Source of the DNA: Rickettsiales bacterium
GTDB lineage: Bacteria; Pseudomonadota; Alphaproteobacteria; G027485855
NCBI GenBank assembly: GCA_027485855.1
Contig: JAIXQD010000021.1
Coordinates: forward strand, 1-64,000
Length of the DNA stretch: 64,000 nucleotides
Direction: 5' to 3'
Shown here: piece after piece, positions 51,692 through 61,548 of the stretch
How the letters are laid out: each line of letters begins with the position of its first letter
Numbering within the stretch: position 1 is the stretch's first letter
The notes under the pieces: generated by a model
Database searches by the model: none
What the model was told of the DNA's origin: nothing
The model's input: only the letters and a program-made list of their open reading frames with translations
Translations under genes and position numbers: made by a program

Positions 51692-51719
51692 TTATATGTT
51701 GCGATATGGCAACATATAA
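51692..51719. promoter_or_regulatory. Long perfect palindrome upstream of the 74-aa gene
   Basis: TTATATGTTGC and GCAACATATAA, 11-base perfect arms around GATATG, end 26 bases before the ATG. The length and AT-rich ends suggest an operator for a dimeric regulator overlapping the promoter. It could also form a hairpin in the leader. Confidence 0.6.
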
Positions 51720-51745
51720 TTAACCGGTTTGGTGAAGACTGAACC

Positions 51746-51970
51746 ATGGCCAAAAGAACGCCCAGCTTAACAACGCTCACCTTAGGCGAAGTGCTTGCCG
51801 CCTTAGAAACCAACAGACCCTTAGAGCTCGGTGGCGTTCGCCCTGCCCTTGCCGAAATGCTGGTAGCCTGTGGCGCAGAAAGCATTGGCACAGACACTGT
51901 CCCAAAACCACGGCTGATTTTTAGCCGCAATCGCTTTGCGCAGAAAAACAAAGCACCAACCCTGAATTAG
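51746..51970 (+). CDS. Small hypothetical protein (74 aa)
   Basis: 74-residue basic protein, not recognised. N-terminal helix-forming segment (TTLTLGEVLAALETNRPLEL) then a short basic C-terminal tail (RLIFSRNRFAQKNKAP). The ribosome site is weak. Coding is supported mainly by composition and by the strong palindrome just upstream. Not obviously connected to the sigma-54 activator gene after it. Confidence 0.45.
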   Translation: MAKRTPSLTTLTLGEVLAALETNRPLELGGVRPALAEMLVACGAESIGTDTVPKPRLIFSRNRFAQKNKAPTLN

Positions 51971-52127
51971 GCCCTTTTTTAGCAACCGAGCCTGCCAATA
52001 TTTTTATGCATCTTTTAGCAAAATTTTCTCGCTAAAATTGCCACCTACAACTGCCCCCTACAGTTGTATGGATAATTTACCTCGCCTTAGTGGCTATCGC
52101 TTAAGCTACGACATAAGAGGAATAAAA

Positions 52128-53564
52128 ATGACCAACTCACATCCTTATCGCATCTTACTTGTCGAGGACATGCCGTCGCTCTCGCAGCTCTATTGCGAAT
52201 ATATCAATGGCGCCGATTATGTGGTAAAAATTGCCGCGACCGCTGCTGAAGCAAGCTTGGCCCTTGAGGAATTTAAACCTGATGGCATTATTCTTGACCT
52301 GAACCTCCCCGATAAAAATGGCTTAGAGCTGCTCAAGGAAATTAAAAAGTCCGAGCCCGACATGCCCATTGTGATGATTACCGCACATGGCTCAATTACC
52401 GCCGCGGTCGAAGCCATGCGTCATGGCGCGGCCGATTTTGTGGTAAAGCCCTTTACCGCCGCCCGCATCCGCGTGACTATTGCTAACGCGCTTGAAAATA
52501 GCCGGCTTAAACGCGAAGTGCAGGCGCTGCGCGAAGTGCTGGACCGCGATACATTTGGCAATTTTATTGGCGCCTCCAATGAAATGCAGGCCGTGTATCG
52601 CATCATTGAAAGTGTGGCCAGCAGCAAAGCCAGCGTGTTTATTACGGGCGAGAGCGGTACCGGCAAAGAGCTTGCGGCTGAAGCCATTCATCGCGCCAGT
52701 GGTCGGCGGCAAAAGCCATTTATTACGCTCAATTGTGCCGCTATCCCCAAAGATTTGTTGGAAAGTGAGATATTCGGCCATGTCAAAGGCGCTTTCACGG
52801 GCGCCCTCACCGACCGCATGGGTGCGGCCAAAGCGGCCGATGGCGGCACATTATTTTTAGACGAAATCTGCGAGATGCCGCTTGAGCTGCAAGTCAAATT
52901 ACTGCGCTTTGTTCAAACACAAAATGTGCAGCCGGTTGGCTCGGCGCGGCAAGAAAAAGTGGATGTGCGCTTTATTGCCGCCACCAACCGTGACCCCTTG
53001 GCCGAGGTTGAGACAGGCCGCTTCAGGGAAGATCTCTATTATCGCTTGCATGTGGTGCCACTGCACTTGCCGCCACTGCGCGAGCGGGGCGATGATGTGC
53101 TGTTGCTGGCACGCACATTTTTACAGCATTATGCCGCAGATGAGAATAAAAACCCATCAGGCTATAGCCCCAGTGCCGAGCAGCTTATTCAGCAATATGA
53201 GTGGCCGGGCAATGTACGCCAACTGCAAAATATGGTGCATAGCTTGGTGGTGATGCTGCCGCCTGACCATCAAGGCGAGATTGCTTCAGAATTGCTCCCC
53301 GCGCGCTTGCGGCAAAGTTTGGGCCCCATGCCCGAAAAACTGCGCCTCGCTTTAGGGCAACAGGCACAAGGGCTAAAACCGCTCTGGCAAATTGAGCAAG
53401 AGGCCATTTTATCGGCCCTGTCGGCCACACAAAATGACGTGCCCAAAGCCGCTAGCCTGCTTGAAATTAGCCCCAGCACCATTTATCGCAAGCTGCAGCA
53501 ATGGCGTCCGGGCCCTGGCATGAGCACCCCACCAGAAAGCGTACTGACAACACCCGCCGCCTAA
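52128..53564 (+). CDS. Sigma-54-dependent response regulator (NtrC/LuxO type)
   Basis: 478-residue transcription activator. Receiver domain 1-125 with Asp in [13 protein letters not shown] (about 57) and Lys in FVVKPF; AAA+ domain about 150-375 with Walker [15 protein letters not shown] (about 173), the sigma-54 contact loop GAFTGA (about 222), and Walker B LFLDEI; Fis-type HTH at the end ([19 protein letters not shown]). ATG chosen by AGAGGAAT 6 bases upstream. It is the only sigma-54 activator in the window and so a candidate for the flgF and flgB promoters, though no direct link is shown. Confidence 0.92.
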   Translation: MTNSHPYRILLVEDMPSLSQLYCEYINGADYVVKIAATAAEASLALEEFKPDGIILDLNLPDKNGLELLKEIKKSEPDMPIVMITAHGSITAAVEAMRHGAADFVVKPFTAARIRVTIANALENSRLKREVQALREVLDRDTFGNFIGASNEMQAVYRIIESVASSKASVFITGESGTGKELAAEAIHRASGRRQKPFITLNCAAIPKDLLESEIFGHVKGAFTGALTDRMGAAKAADGGTLFLDEICEMPLELQVKLLRFVQTQNVQPVGSARQEKVDVRFIAATNRDPLAEVETGRFREDLYYRLHVVPLHLPPLRERGDDVLLLARTFLQHYAADENKNPSGYSPSAEQLIQQYEWPGNVRQLQNMVHSLVVMLPPDHQGEIASELLPARLRQSLGPMPEKLRLALGQQAQGLKPLWQIEQEAILSALSATQNDVPKAASLLEISPSTIYRKLQQWRPGPGMSTPPESVLTTPAA

Positions 53565-53579
53565 GCCTATAATGGCCGC

Positions 53580-53933
53580 ATGACAGATATCAGTGTTTTG
53601 CGCACCGAGCTGGTGGTGAATAGCCAAATACGCACCGCCGCCCGCTTTGGCGTGGTGCTTACTGTGTTGCATAAGGGCGATCTTGATCGTGGCACTTTGC
53701 TGCTCAAGCTTAATTTGCTTAATGGGCAATTTAGGCTTTATGGCCAGCTGCGGCGCGACGCCGAATTAGGCTGGACGCTGTTACTAAGTGGCGAAAACCG
53801 CGAGGGCGAGGCCATGATTGACGCCCGCATCGAGCGGGAACGCAGCCTAGACCGCGATTTATGGGCCATTGAAATTGAGGACCGCAAGGGTCGTTTGTGG
53901 TTTCCGGGCAGGGTTTGGCCCGATGAGGCCTAA
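53580..53933 (+). CDS. DUF1491 family protein
   Basis: 117 residues. Start LRTELVVNSQIRTAARFGVV and the end DRDLWAIEIEDRKGRLWFPG are the DUF1491 pattern, a small alphaproteobacterial family of unknown function. It follows the sigma-54 activator by 15 bases, so co-transcription is likely. No catalytic residues identified. Confidence 0.8.
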   Translation: MTDISVLRTELVVNSQIRTAARFGVVLTVLHKGDLDRGTLLLKLNLLNGQFRLYGQLRRDAELGWTLLLSGENREGEAMIDARIERERSLDRDLWAIEIEDRKGRLWFPGRVWPDEA

Positions 53934-54030
53934 GGCCAATTGGCCAAGATAAGCCAACTTAACACAGCGCTTGACAGCATCGTATCGGCACAGTAATTTT
54001 ATTGCACCTTTCTATATTACGGAGCCCGCC

Positions 54031-55020
54031 ATGTCGCATCGTCAAATCCCCACTATCGACCTATCGCTTGCTAAAACAGATTTTGCCGCTTTTGCCGATG
54101 CGTTAGGCAAAGGCTTTCGTGAATTTGGATTTGTCGGCATTGCTCAGCATGGCTTGTCCGACACGGTGGTTGAAGAAGCCTATCGTGTCAGCCGCGCATT
54201 TTTTGCTTTACCCGCCGACACTAAGAAAAAATATTTCCTTGAGGGCAAAGGCGGCGCACGCGGCTATACCCCCTTCAAAACCGAGCAAGCCGTTGGCGCA
54301 AAACTGCCCGACCTCAAAGAGTTTTACCATATTGGCCGCGATTTGCCGCCCGGTCATAAAATGGCCAAAGAGTGGGATGCGAATTTGCCTGTTGCCGAAG
54401 TCGCCGATTTTCTGCCCAATATGCGCGCACTTTTTGCCGCACTCGATGGTTTGGGCGATACAGTGCTGCGCGGCATTGCCCAGCATTTAGGTGAGAGCCC
54501 CGATTTCTTCGCCAAAAAAACCGATTACGGCAGCAGCATTTTGCGCCCCATTCACTACCCACCCATTGCCGACCTGGACAGCGCGGCCGAGCGGGCGGGT
54601 GCGCACACCGATATCAACCTTATTACTTTGCTGGTTGGCTCGCATGAAGCCGGGCTTGAAGTGAAGAGCCGCACCGGCGAATGGATTGCGGTAACCACCA
54701 TCCCCGGCACCATTGTTTGCAACATTGGCGATATGCTGCAACGTTTCACCAACCATGTGCTGCCCTCAACCGAGCATAAGGTGGTTAACCCACCTGGTAT
54801 GGGCCGTACCAAGCCGCGTTATTCAATTCCATACTTCATGCATCTCAACCCAGATTGCTGGATTAAGACCATGAAAAACTGCATCAGCGCTGAAAACCCC
54901 AACAGATACCCAGAGCCCATTTTGGCCGATGAGTATCTGAAGCAGCGCCTCTTTGATATTAAGCTGATAAAAACAGCCCCCGTTATTACCCCTTACCCAG
55001 GTGATAAAGAAGCGGCTTAG
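54031..55020 (+). CDS. 2OG-Fe(II) oxygenase (isopenicillin N synthase-like)
   Basis: 329 residues, non-haem iron dioxygenase of the IPNS/2OG-Fe(II) group. N-terminal DIOX_N domain (IPTIDLSLAKTDFAAFADAL, then EFGFVGIAQHGL), C-terminal jelly roll with the iron triad in GAHTDINLITLLVG (His, Asp) and a distal His in NHVLPSTEHKVV, and the 2OG-binding Arg in RYSIPYF. ATG chosen at MSHRQIPTIDLS with GGAG upstream. The substrate is unknown; no biosynthetic neighbours are present. Confidence 0.85.
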   Translation: MSHRQIPTIDLSLAKTDFAAFADALGKGFREFGFVGIAQHGLSDTVVEEAYRVSRAFFALPADTKKKYFLEGKGGARGYTPFKTEQAVGAKLPDLKEFYHIGRDLPPGHKMAKEWDANLPVAEVADFLPNMRALFAALDGLGDTVLRGIAQHLGESPDFFAKKTDYGSSILRPIHYPPIADLDSAAERAGAHTDINLITLLVGSHEAGLEVKSRTGEWIAVTTIPGTIVCNIGDMLQRFTNHVLPSTEHKVVNPPGMGRTKPRYSIPYFMHLNPDCWIKTMKNCISAENPNRYPEPILADEYLKQRLFDIKLIKTAPVITPYPGDKEAA

Positions 55021-55051
55021 TTTTTTATAAAATTTCTTTATAAAATTAATG

Positions 55052-55085
55052 CCCGACCATGGTTACGCTATGGTCGGGTTTTTTT
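55052..55085 (+). terminator. Intrinsic terminator of the 2OG oxygenase gene
   Basis: CCCGACCAT and ATGGTCGGG form a 9-bp stem with a 9-base loop, followed by seven T. It also lies just after the stop of convergent pccB. Confidence 0.9.
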
Positions 55086-55090
55086 ATGCC

Positions 55091-56623
55091 CTAAAGCGGC
55101 AAATTGTCGTGCTTTTTCCAAGGATTTGTTAGCTGTTTCTCGGCCAGCCATTGCAGCGCTTGCACAATATGCTGGCGCGTGGCGGGGGGCTCGATAATAT
55201 CATCGATATAGCCACGTTGTGCCGCCGCAAACGGATTGGCAAAGGCCTCTTGATATTCGGCGGTGCGGGCAGCAATCTTTTGCGCATCGTTCGCATCAGC
55301 CCTAAAAATAATTTCAACCGCGCCCTTGGCCCCCATCACCGCAATTTCGGCGCTCGGCCAAGCCAGATTAACATCGCCGCGCAAATGTTTGCTGCTCATC
55401 ACATCATAGGCGCCGCCATAAGCCTTGCGCGTGATAACAGTGATTTTTGGCACGGTGGCTTCAGCAAAGGCAAACAGCAATTTGGCGCCATGCTTAATAA
55501 TGCCGCCATGCTCTTGCGCGGTGCCGGGTAAAAAGCCGGGCACATCAACAAAGGTCAGCAAGGGGATATTAAAGGCATCGCAAAAGCGCACAAAGCGCGC
55601 CGCTTTGATACTGCTGGCAATATCAAGGCAGCCCGCCAGCACCAAAGGTTGATTAGCCACAACACCAACCGTTTGACCATTGACGCGCACAAAACCAATA
55701 AGAATATTTTTTGCATAATCTTTTTGTAATTCAAAAAATACTTTGTCATCGGCCACGGCCCGCACCACCTCTTGCATATCGTAGGGTTGGTTGGGGTTGG
55801 CCGGAATAAGCCGATCAAGCGCGGGGCAAAGCCGCAAAGGCGCATCATCTGTGGCTAAACGCGGTGGTGATTTTTGGTTTGAGAGGGGCAGATAATTAAA
55901 AAACTCCCGCGTGGCCAGCAGCGCTTCAATATCATTGGCAAAGGCAAGATCAGCCACGCCAGATTTTTGCGTATGCGTATTAGCGCCGCCCAATTGCTCG
56001 GCACTGACAGTTTCGTGGGTGACTGTTTTAACCACATCAGGGCCGGTGACAAACATATAAGACGTGTCTTGCACCATAAAAATAAAGTCGGTCATAGCGG
56101 GTGAATAAACCGCGCCGCCCGCACATGGCCCCATAATGAGCGAAAGCTGTGGCACCACGCCTGAAGCCAGCACATTACGCTGAAACACCTCGGCATAACC
56201 GCCCAGGCTTGCCACACCTTCTTGAATGCGGGCGCCGCCGCTATCATTAAGGCCAATAATAGGCGCGCCAACCTTAAGCGCCTGATCCATTATTTTGCAG
56301 ATTTTTTCGGCATGGGCTTCAGAGAGCGCCCCACCAAAAACCGTAAAATCCTGACTAAAGACAAAAACCAAACGGCCATAAATTGTGCCGTGACCCGTAA
56401 TAACCCCATCGCCCGGAATGCGCTGTGCGGCCATATCAAAATCATTGCAGCGATGCTGCACCAGCATATCGCGCTCAACAAAGCTGCCTTCGTCGAGCAA
56501 CACTTGCAAGCGCTCACGCGCCGTAAGCTTGCCCTTTTTATGTTGTGCGGCTATGCGCGCCTCGCCGCCCGCGGCCAAAGCGCGCGCCCGCAATTGATGA
56601 AGCTGTTTAACAGAATCGCTCAT
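55091..56623 (-). CDS. pccB: Acyl-CoA (propionyl-CoA) carboxylase carboxyltransferase subunit
   Basis: 510 residues, carboxyltransferase beta chain that moves CO2 from biotin to propionyl-CoA. Motifs: [19 protein letters not shown] near the N-terminus, [20 protein letters not shown] (oxyanion region, about 125-144), [17 protein letters not shown], and [17 protein letters not shown] in the C-terminal half; the tail [11 protein letters not shown] is PccB-like. The biotin subunit pccA is not in the window. It follows the ATP12 gene by 9 bases, on the same strand. Confidence 0.95.
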   Translation of the reverse strand: MSDSVKQLHQLRARALAAGGEARIAAQHKKGKLTARERLQVLLDEGSFVERDMLVQHRCNDFDMAAQRIPGDGVITGHGTIYGRLVFVFSQDFTVFGGALSEAHAEKICKIMDQALKVGAPIIGLNDSGGARIQEGVASLGGYAEVFQRNVLASGVVPQLSLIMGPCAGGAVYSPAMTDFIFMVQDTSYMFVTGPDVVKTVTHETVSAEQLGGANTHTQKSGVADLAFANDIEALLATREFFNYLPLSNQKSPPRLATDDAPLRLCPALDRLIPANPNQPYDMQEVVRAVADDKVFFELQKDYAKNILIGFVRVNGQTVGVVANQPLVLAGCLDIASSIKAARFVRFCDAFNIPLLTFVDVPGFLPGTAQEHGGIIKHGAKLLFAFAEATVPKITVITRKAYGGAYDVMSSKHLRGDVNLAWPSAEIAVMGAKGAVEIIFRADANDAQKIAARTAEYQEAFANPFAAAQRGYIDDIIEPPATRQHIVQALQWLAEKQLTNPWKKHDNLPL

Positions 56624-56632
56624 AAGTAAATC

Positions 56633-57385
56633 TTAGCGCATTTTGCTAAATTGTTCGAGCACTTGCATTTCGGCAAGTTTGGCCGCACTGCTGGCGGCGG
56701 CCTCTTCATCGATGCCCCATTTTTGCTGCTGAAAGCGCATTTCAAGCTCGGCCAGCGCATGCGCTTTATCGGCCGTCAGCACCGCTTGCTGAAAGGCCAA
56801 ACCCAAAATAAATGACCCCGTGAGCACCACAGCCTGCTGCAATATAAGCAAAGTCGTATCATCGAGCGCGGCCAGATATTGGCGAAGCGGTGCATGGCTT
56901 GCTAAGGTTTTATCGCTTAATGTTTGCGCCACATTAAAATCAAAGCCTTGTTGTTTGGCCCAATTTAGCCATGGCTGCCATTCTTGCTGCTGCATTTGCA
57001 CTAACAGCGGCTGCTCGGCCGACCAAAAACATAATAGCTCATTATCGGCATGTGCGGTTATTTCGGCCAGCATATCGGCTTTGCGCTGCGGCACTAAATC
57101 GAGCACAGTAAAAACCAGCTGGCTCAGCGGTAATTGCGCAGGTTTCAGCTGGCCTTGCAGTGCTTGCCACTCGGCGAGCATGGCCTCGGCCAAAGTTTTT
57201 GAGTGCAGCTTCAGTGGCTGCCCTTTTGGTGTTGCCAGAAGTTGCGTATCAAGCCATAGACCATAGCCGCCACCGTCTAATGGGCGCAAAGCAACCTGCT
57301 GCCAATGTTGTTTTGTAGGCAGCGACTTGCCTGAAGCTGGCAGACCTGATTTTGTATTGCCTGATTTTGTGTTATTGGCCACCAA
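56633..57385 (-). CDS. ATP12 family F1-ATPase assembly chaperone
   Basis: 250 residues. The segment LDTQLLATPKGQPLKLHSKT followed by LAEAMLAEWQALQGQL, and AHADNELLCFWSA with YLAALDDTTLLILQQAVVLT, match ATP12, the chaperone of the F1 alpha subunit kept in alphaproteobacteria and mitochondria. The first 20 residues contain a tandem NTKSG duplication (15-bp DNA repeat). Overlaps the asmA stop by 14 bases and is followed by pccB. Confidence 0.85.
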   Translation of the reverse strand: MVANNTKSGNTKSGLPASGKSLPTKQHWQQVALRPLDGGGYGLWLDTQLLATPKGQPLKLHSKTLAEAMLAEWQALQGQLKPAQLPLSQLVFTVLDLVPQRKADMLAEITAHADNELLCFWSAEQPLLVQMQQQEWQPWLNWAKQQGFDFNVAQTLSDKTLASHAPLRQYLAALDDTTLLILQQAVVLTGSFILGLAFQQAVLTADKAHALAELEMRFQQQKWGIDEEAAASSAAKLAEMQVLEQFSKMR

Positions 57386-59294
57386 ATAACCCCTGCCCCA
57401 GATTTTGCATAATGCCTTTTATTGCCTCTTGGGCGCGCTCAATTTGCACGGGTGCCGCTGAAGGCTGCTGTGCTTTTGGCAGGCATGGGCTTTGTGCTTC
57501 GGCATTGCCGCCCAAAAGCCCGCTCAGCAAGCTGCCGCCTAGCCCATCTTTGCCCACACCAAAAGCGAAGCCCGCCAGTTTCTGCAATGTGGCACCCGCA
57601 TCAGGCCCGTAAGACGGGCTCGATAATGTGCCGCGCACCCGCACTGGCACCATAAATTGTGCAAGCCCGGTATCTTTTGCATCGGGCTTAAATAGCAGAT
57701 CGAGTGTCTCGGCGCCTAAATCGATAGTGCCCTCGCCTTGTAAAGATACTTGCGTGGTATCAAGCGCAAAGGGCTGCAATTGCGCTTGGCCATTATTTAT
57801 TTTGAGCTCCATTATCAGGCATTTGAGCTCGGGCTTTTGTGTGAGTGCGCTCGGCCAAATGATTTTGGCAATATCGCTGGAAAGCCACTCAAGCCCCTTT
57901 ACATATAAATCACCTTGGCCAACCGCAAAACCCACCGAACCATCAAGGCTTGCCGCAATGTCATGCACTGATGCCCCCTGACCACGCACATCGATAGCTA
58001 AATTTGCCGCTGCATTGGTAAAAGGCTCCATCGCTAAACTTTGCCAAAGCTGCTGCAAATTAATCTGCTTGCCGCTGCTTGAAAATGCCAGTGCCGTGCC
58101 AGTTGCGCTGCGCGCATCTAACAGCAGATTACTGGTTAACAGTTGCTTGCCTAAATTCGCTGTCAGCGGGTTTATGCTGAGGCGGCCATTGCTTAGCTGC
58201 ACCGGCGCACGGATTTGCTTTAGCCGCATAACGCCATTTTGTAGGCTATCTATTGTAACGGCTATGTCCGCATCAATTTCGCGCAGCATGGCTAAATCAA
58301 GTTTTTCGCGCGAAAAAAACTGTGCCGGCGCTGCTGTGCTTGCCGCGTCAGAAGCATCTTTCGCAGCAGGCACAATATAGGGCGCAACATTAAGCCGCCC
58401 TGTGGCTTTTGGCCGTGCGCCGCTCATATCAATTTGGATATTGCCCTCGGCCTTTAAGTTGCCCTGCTGTAAGGTGAAATTACGCAGCGATAATTTTTGT
58501 GCGGCATAGTCAATGGCGCCCGCATAAGTTATATCACCAAAAACAATATTGGTGGCGGCGCTTGCCAGGTTTTGCGCGGCATAGCGCAACTTGCTGTCTA
58601 ACGAAAAATCTTGCCCCAGCGCCTGGCCGGTTATTTTAATCGGCCAATCGCCCTGCTCCCAGCCATAAAGCGCGCCGCCCTTGGCGCTGATATTAAAGGC
58701 TTGATTATTATAAGTGCCGGCCGCTGCCAAAATTAAATCGCCCGCAGCGGCTATATCGAGCTTGCTTAAGGTTACTTTTATGGGTTTGCCCGTGGCCGCT
58801 TGCCACATAAGGCTGCTGTCGCTGATGGCGATTGTATCTACCGAAAGGCTGACTGCCTTACTGCTGGCCGCGCTTTCAGTATTGGTTTTGCCAGCTTGTG
58901 GCAGGCTATAATTATTTTGCTGCTTGCCGTTTTGCTGCAAATTGAGCTGTGCTTGGTGCAAATTTAAAGCCTGCACCGCGATTTGTTTTTGCAATAATGG
59001 CGCTAAGGCTAATTGCAAACGCAATTCACCCACTTGTGCCAAAGGCGCACCACTAAACCCAGCCGGATTGCCAATTTCAGCATCTTTGATGCTGAGGCTT
59101 AAACCATTTTGCCAGCTTAATTGCATGGCGCCACGCAAAGCCACGGGGCGGGCTAATTGCTCGCTTAGTAATTTTGCTATGTCGGCACGGTAAGGGTTTG
59201 GGTCAAAACTGCTGATAAAAAATGCTAAGCCCGCTATGGGCAAAACCACCAGAGCCAGCAAAATAATTACGGCCCATTTAAAAAGTTTTTTCAT
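57372..59294 (-). CDS. AsmA family protein
   Basis: 640-residue inner-membrane-anchored protein with a large periplasmic part. N-terminal membrane helix about 6-30, followed by FDPNPYRADIAKLLSEQLAR and PVALRGAMQLSW, the conserved AsmA start. Beta-rich central region; the C-terminal AsmA_2 region includes SLDGSVGFAVGQGDLYVKGL and LDLLFKPDAKDTGLAQFMVP with PVRVRGTLSSPSYGPD. Members are thought to move phospholipids to the outer membrane. Four-base overlap with rluC. Confidence 0.9.
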   Translation of the reverse strand: MKKLFKWAVIILLALVVLPIAGLAFFISSFDPNPYRADIAKLLSEQLARPVALRGAMQLSWQNGLSLSIKDAEIGNPAGFSGAPLAQVGELRLQLALAPLLQKQIAVQALNLHQAQLNLQQNGKQQNNYSLPQAGKTNTESAASSKAVSLSVDTIAISDSSLMWQAATGKPIKVTLSKLDIAAAGDLILAAAGTYNNQAFNISAKGGALYGWEQGDWPIKITGQALGQDFSLDSKLRYAAQNLASAATNIVFGDITYAGAIDYAAQKLSLRNFTLQQGNLKAEGNIQIDMSGARPKATGRLNVAPYIVPAAKDASDAASTAAPAQFFSREKLDLAMLREIDADIAVTIDSLQNGVMRLKQIRAPVQLSNGRLSINPLTANLGKQLLTSNLLLDARSATGTALAFSSSGKQINLQQLWQSLAMEPFTNAAANLAIDVRGQGASVHDIAASLDGSVGFAVGQGDLYVKGLEWLSSDIAKIIWPSALTQKPELKCLIMELKINNGQAQLQPFALDTTQVSLQGEGTIDLGAETLDLLFKPDAKDTGLAQFMVPVRVRGTLSSPSYGPDAGATLQKLAGFAFGVGKDGLGGSLLSGLLGGNAEAQSPCLPKAQQPSAAPVQIERAQEAIKGIMQNLGQGLFGGQ

Positions 59295-60253
59295 TGGTCT
59301 GCTCCTACATTTTGGAAAATATCGCCATCATCTTGGCTGAAGTTAAAGTTTTTCCAAGTCACCAGCATATGTGCCGGCAGCGGCGCCACATGGTCTAAAA
59401 TACCATGGCGCGGATGTGGCACAATCAGGCGGCGCGCATGTAAATGCAGGCCTTTGCCAATGGGCCACTCTTGGCTCAGTTGCTCGCGCTCAGCATAGCG
59501 GTCGTCACCGATAATCGGCGTTTCTATCATTTGCAAATGAGCCCGCAGCTGGTGCGTACGACCTGTCAGCGGCCACAGCGCCACAAAGGCCGCCTTTTTA
59601 CCGGCATGATCTATCACCTGATACAAGGTGGTGGCGTGTTTGCCTTCTTCGTCATCTTCAACCACGCGTCCCGCGGCATTTTTTGCAATGGCCGCTTTAA
59701 TGCCGCCTTGCAAAGGTGTGGGCACGCCATAAGTTGCCGCCCAATAATATTTGCGCGTATCACGCCCCCTGAATGAGGCGGCAAGCTTGCTGGCTGAAAA
59801 AGCATTTTTAGCGACAATGAGCACGCCGCTGGTGTCTTTATCAAGCCTGTGCACCAACCGTGGACGCTCGGCATAAAGCGCCGATAAAATACCATCAATA
59901 TGGCGCGGGGTACCGCTGCCGCCTTGCACCGCCAGACCAAAAGGCTTGTTTAAAACCAGCACATCATCATCTTCAAAGAGCGTAATACTGGCAATAAGTT
60001 TGGCGTCGGCTGGGTTGGCTTTGGCTGTCGCAATCGGCGCTTGCGTATCGGGCATGGGTGGCACACGAATAATTTGCCCCGCCAAAAGCCGCTGGTTCGA
60101 TTTTGCCCTTTTGCCATCGATACGCACCTGCCCTGTGCGCAATAGTTTTTCAAGCCGACCATGGGTGAGATGCGGAAAATGCCGCTGAAACCAGCGGTCG
60201 AGCCGTACATCGGTTTCATCGTCGGTTACGGTTTTTTGTTGTACGCCAGTCAT
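59291..60253 (-). CDS. rluC: Ribosomal large subunit pseudouridine synthase RluC-type
   Basis: 320 residues. N-terminal S4 RNA-binding domain (VRLDRWFQRHFPHLTHGRLE, KLLRTGQVRIDGKR), then the pseudouridine synthase domain with catalytic Asp in LVHRLDKDTSGVLIVAKN and the GRTHQLRAHL motif. The ATG forms an ATGA overlap with the rarA stop; the open frame 12 codons upstream was rejected. Family (RluC/RluD) is clear, exact rRNA target less so. Confidence 0.9.
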   Translation of the reverse strand: MTGVQQKTVTDDETDVRLDRWFQRHFPHLTHGRLEKLLRTGQVRIDGKRAKSNQRLLAGQIIRVPPMPDTQAPIATAKANPADAKLIASITLFEDDDVLVLNKPFGLAVQGGSGTPRHIDGILSALYAERPRLVHRLDKDTSGVLIVAKNAFSASKLAASFRGRDTRKYYWAATYGVPTPLQGGIKAAIAKNAAGRVVEDDEEGKHATTLYQVIDHAGKKAAFVALWPLTGRTHQLRAHLQMIETPIIGDDRYAEREQLSQEWPIGKGLHLHARRLIVPHPRHGILDHVAPLPAHMLVTWKNFNFSQDDGDIFQNVGADQ

Positions 60254-61548
60254 GCTTGCTCCTGTGGGTTGGCTCTCAGCTTTGCCCAATAGTCTAAACG
60301 TTTTTTTATCTCGCGCTCAAAACCGCGCTCGACGGGTTGATAAAAACTTTGTCGCGCCATGCCAGTGGGGAAATAATTTTGCCCCGAAAAAGCCAAAGGG
60401 TGGTCATGGTCATATTCATAGCCCGCACTATAACCTAATTCGCGCATCATAGCTGTAGGAGCATTTAATATATGCGGCGGTGGTGGCAGAGAGCCATATT
60501 TTTCGGCCGCAGCTTGTGCCGCCTTGCTGGCTTTATAAACCGCATTCGATTTGGGCGCGCTGGCTAAATAAACCACCGCTTGCACCAAGGCGATTTCACC
60601 TTCTGGGCTGCCAACACGCTCATACATTTGCCAGGCGGCCAAGCATTGCGGCAGAGCTTGTGGGTCGGCAAGACCAATATCTTCAACAGCCGCACGCGTC
60701 AGACGGCGCGCAATAATGCGTGGGTCCTCACCGCCGGCCAGCAACCGCGCCAAATAATATAGCGCGGCATCGCTGTCTGAACCGCGCAAGGATTTATGCA
60801 AGGCCGAGAGCAGATTATAATGGCTGTCTTGCGCTTTATCGTGCAGCGGGGCACGGCGTGCAATAAGATTGGTGAGCGCGCCCACATCAAGCGGCTCGGC
60901 ATCAAACTGTGATTGTAATTGCTCGACCATGCCCAGCAAATAGCGGCCATCACCATCGGCCATGGCCAAAAGAGCCGCACGCGCCTCGGGCGTAAGCGGC
61001 AAAGGCTTGTTAAAATGGGCTTCAGCCCGCTGCAAAAGCTCGGACAAGGCCGTGGTATCAAGCCGCTGCAAAACCAGCACCGCACAGCGCGATAATAACG
61101 CGCCATTGAGGGCAAAAGACGGGTTTTCGGTGGTGGCGCCAATCAGCGTGACAGTGCCATCCTCCATGACCGGCAAAAATGCATCCTGCTGGGCGCGATT
61201 GAAGCGATGAATCTCATCGACAAACAGCAAAGTTTGCCGGCCCGCTTGCCGCATGGCGAGCGCTGCCTCAAAAATTTTGCGCAGTTCAGCAACACCACTG
61301 GTGACACCAGAAACAGCCACAAAATCCAGCTTAAAACTATCGGCCAATAAACGGGCAATGGTGGTTTTGCCCGTGCCCGGTGCGCCCCATAAAATAATAG
61401 AGGATAATTGTCCTATGGACAACATCCGCCCCAAAGCACCCTGAGCCGACAAGATATGGGCCTGCCCCACCACCTGCGATAATTTTTGCGGGCGCAAAAT
61501 ATCGGCAAGCGGGCGATAAGGCGAAGGAAACAGGGCCGCGTCAGCCAT
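60250..61548 (-). CDS. rarA: Replication-associated recombination protein RarA (MgsA)
   Basis: 432-residue AAA+ ATPase acting at stalled replication forks. Walker A ILWGAPGTGKTTIARLL (about 52-68), Walker B LLFVDEIHRFNRAQQDAFLP, sensor 1 TTENPSFALNGALLSRCAV, and the tetramerisation C-terminal half with SLRGSDSDAALYYLARLL and GGEDPRIIARRL. Start overlaps the protease stop (TAATG) and its stop overlaps rluC, so the genes are coupled. Confidence 0.96.
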   Translation of the reverse strand: MADAALFPSPYRPLADILRPQKLSQVVGQAHILSAQGALGRMLSIGQLSSIILWGAPGTGKTTIARLLADSFKLDFVAVSGVTSGVAELRKIFEAALAMRQAGRQTLLFVDEIHRFNRAQQDAFLPVMEDGTVTLIGATTENPSFALNGALLSRCAVLVLQRLDTTALSELLQRAEAHFNKPLPLTPEARAALLAMADGDGRYLLGMVEQLQSQFDAEPLDVGALTNLIARRAPLHDKAQDSHYNLLSALHKSLRGSDSDAALYYLARLLAGGEDPRIIARRLTRAAVEDIGLADPQALPQCLAAWQMYERVGSPEGEIALVQAVVYLASAPKSNAVYKASKAAQAAAEKYGSLPPPPHILNAPTAMMRELGYSAGYEYDHDHPLAFSGQNYFPTGMARQSFYQPVERGFEREIKKRLDYWAKLRANPQEQA

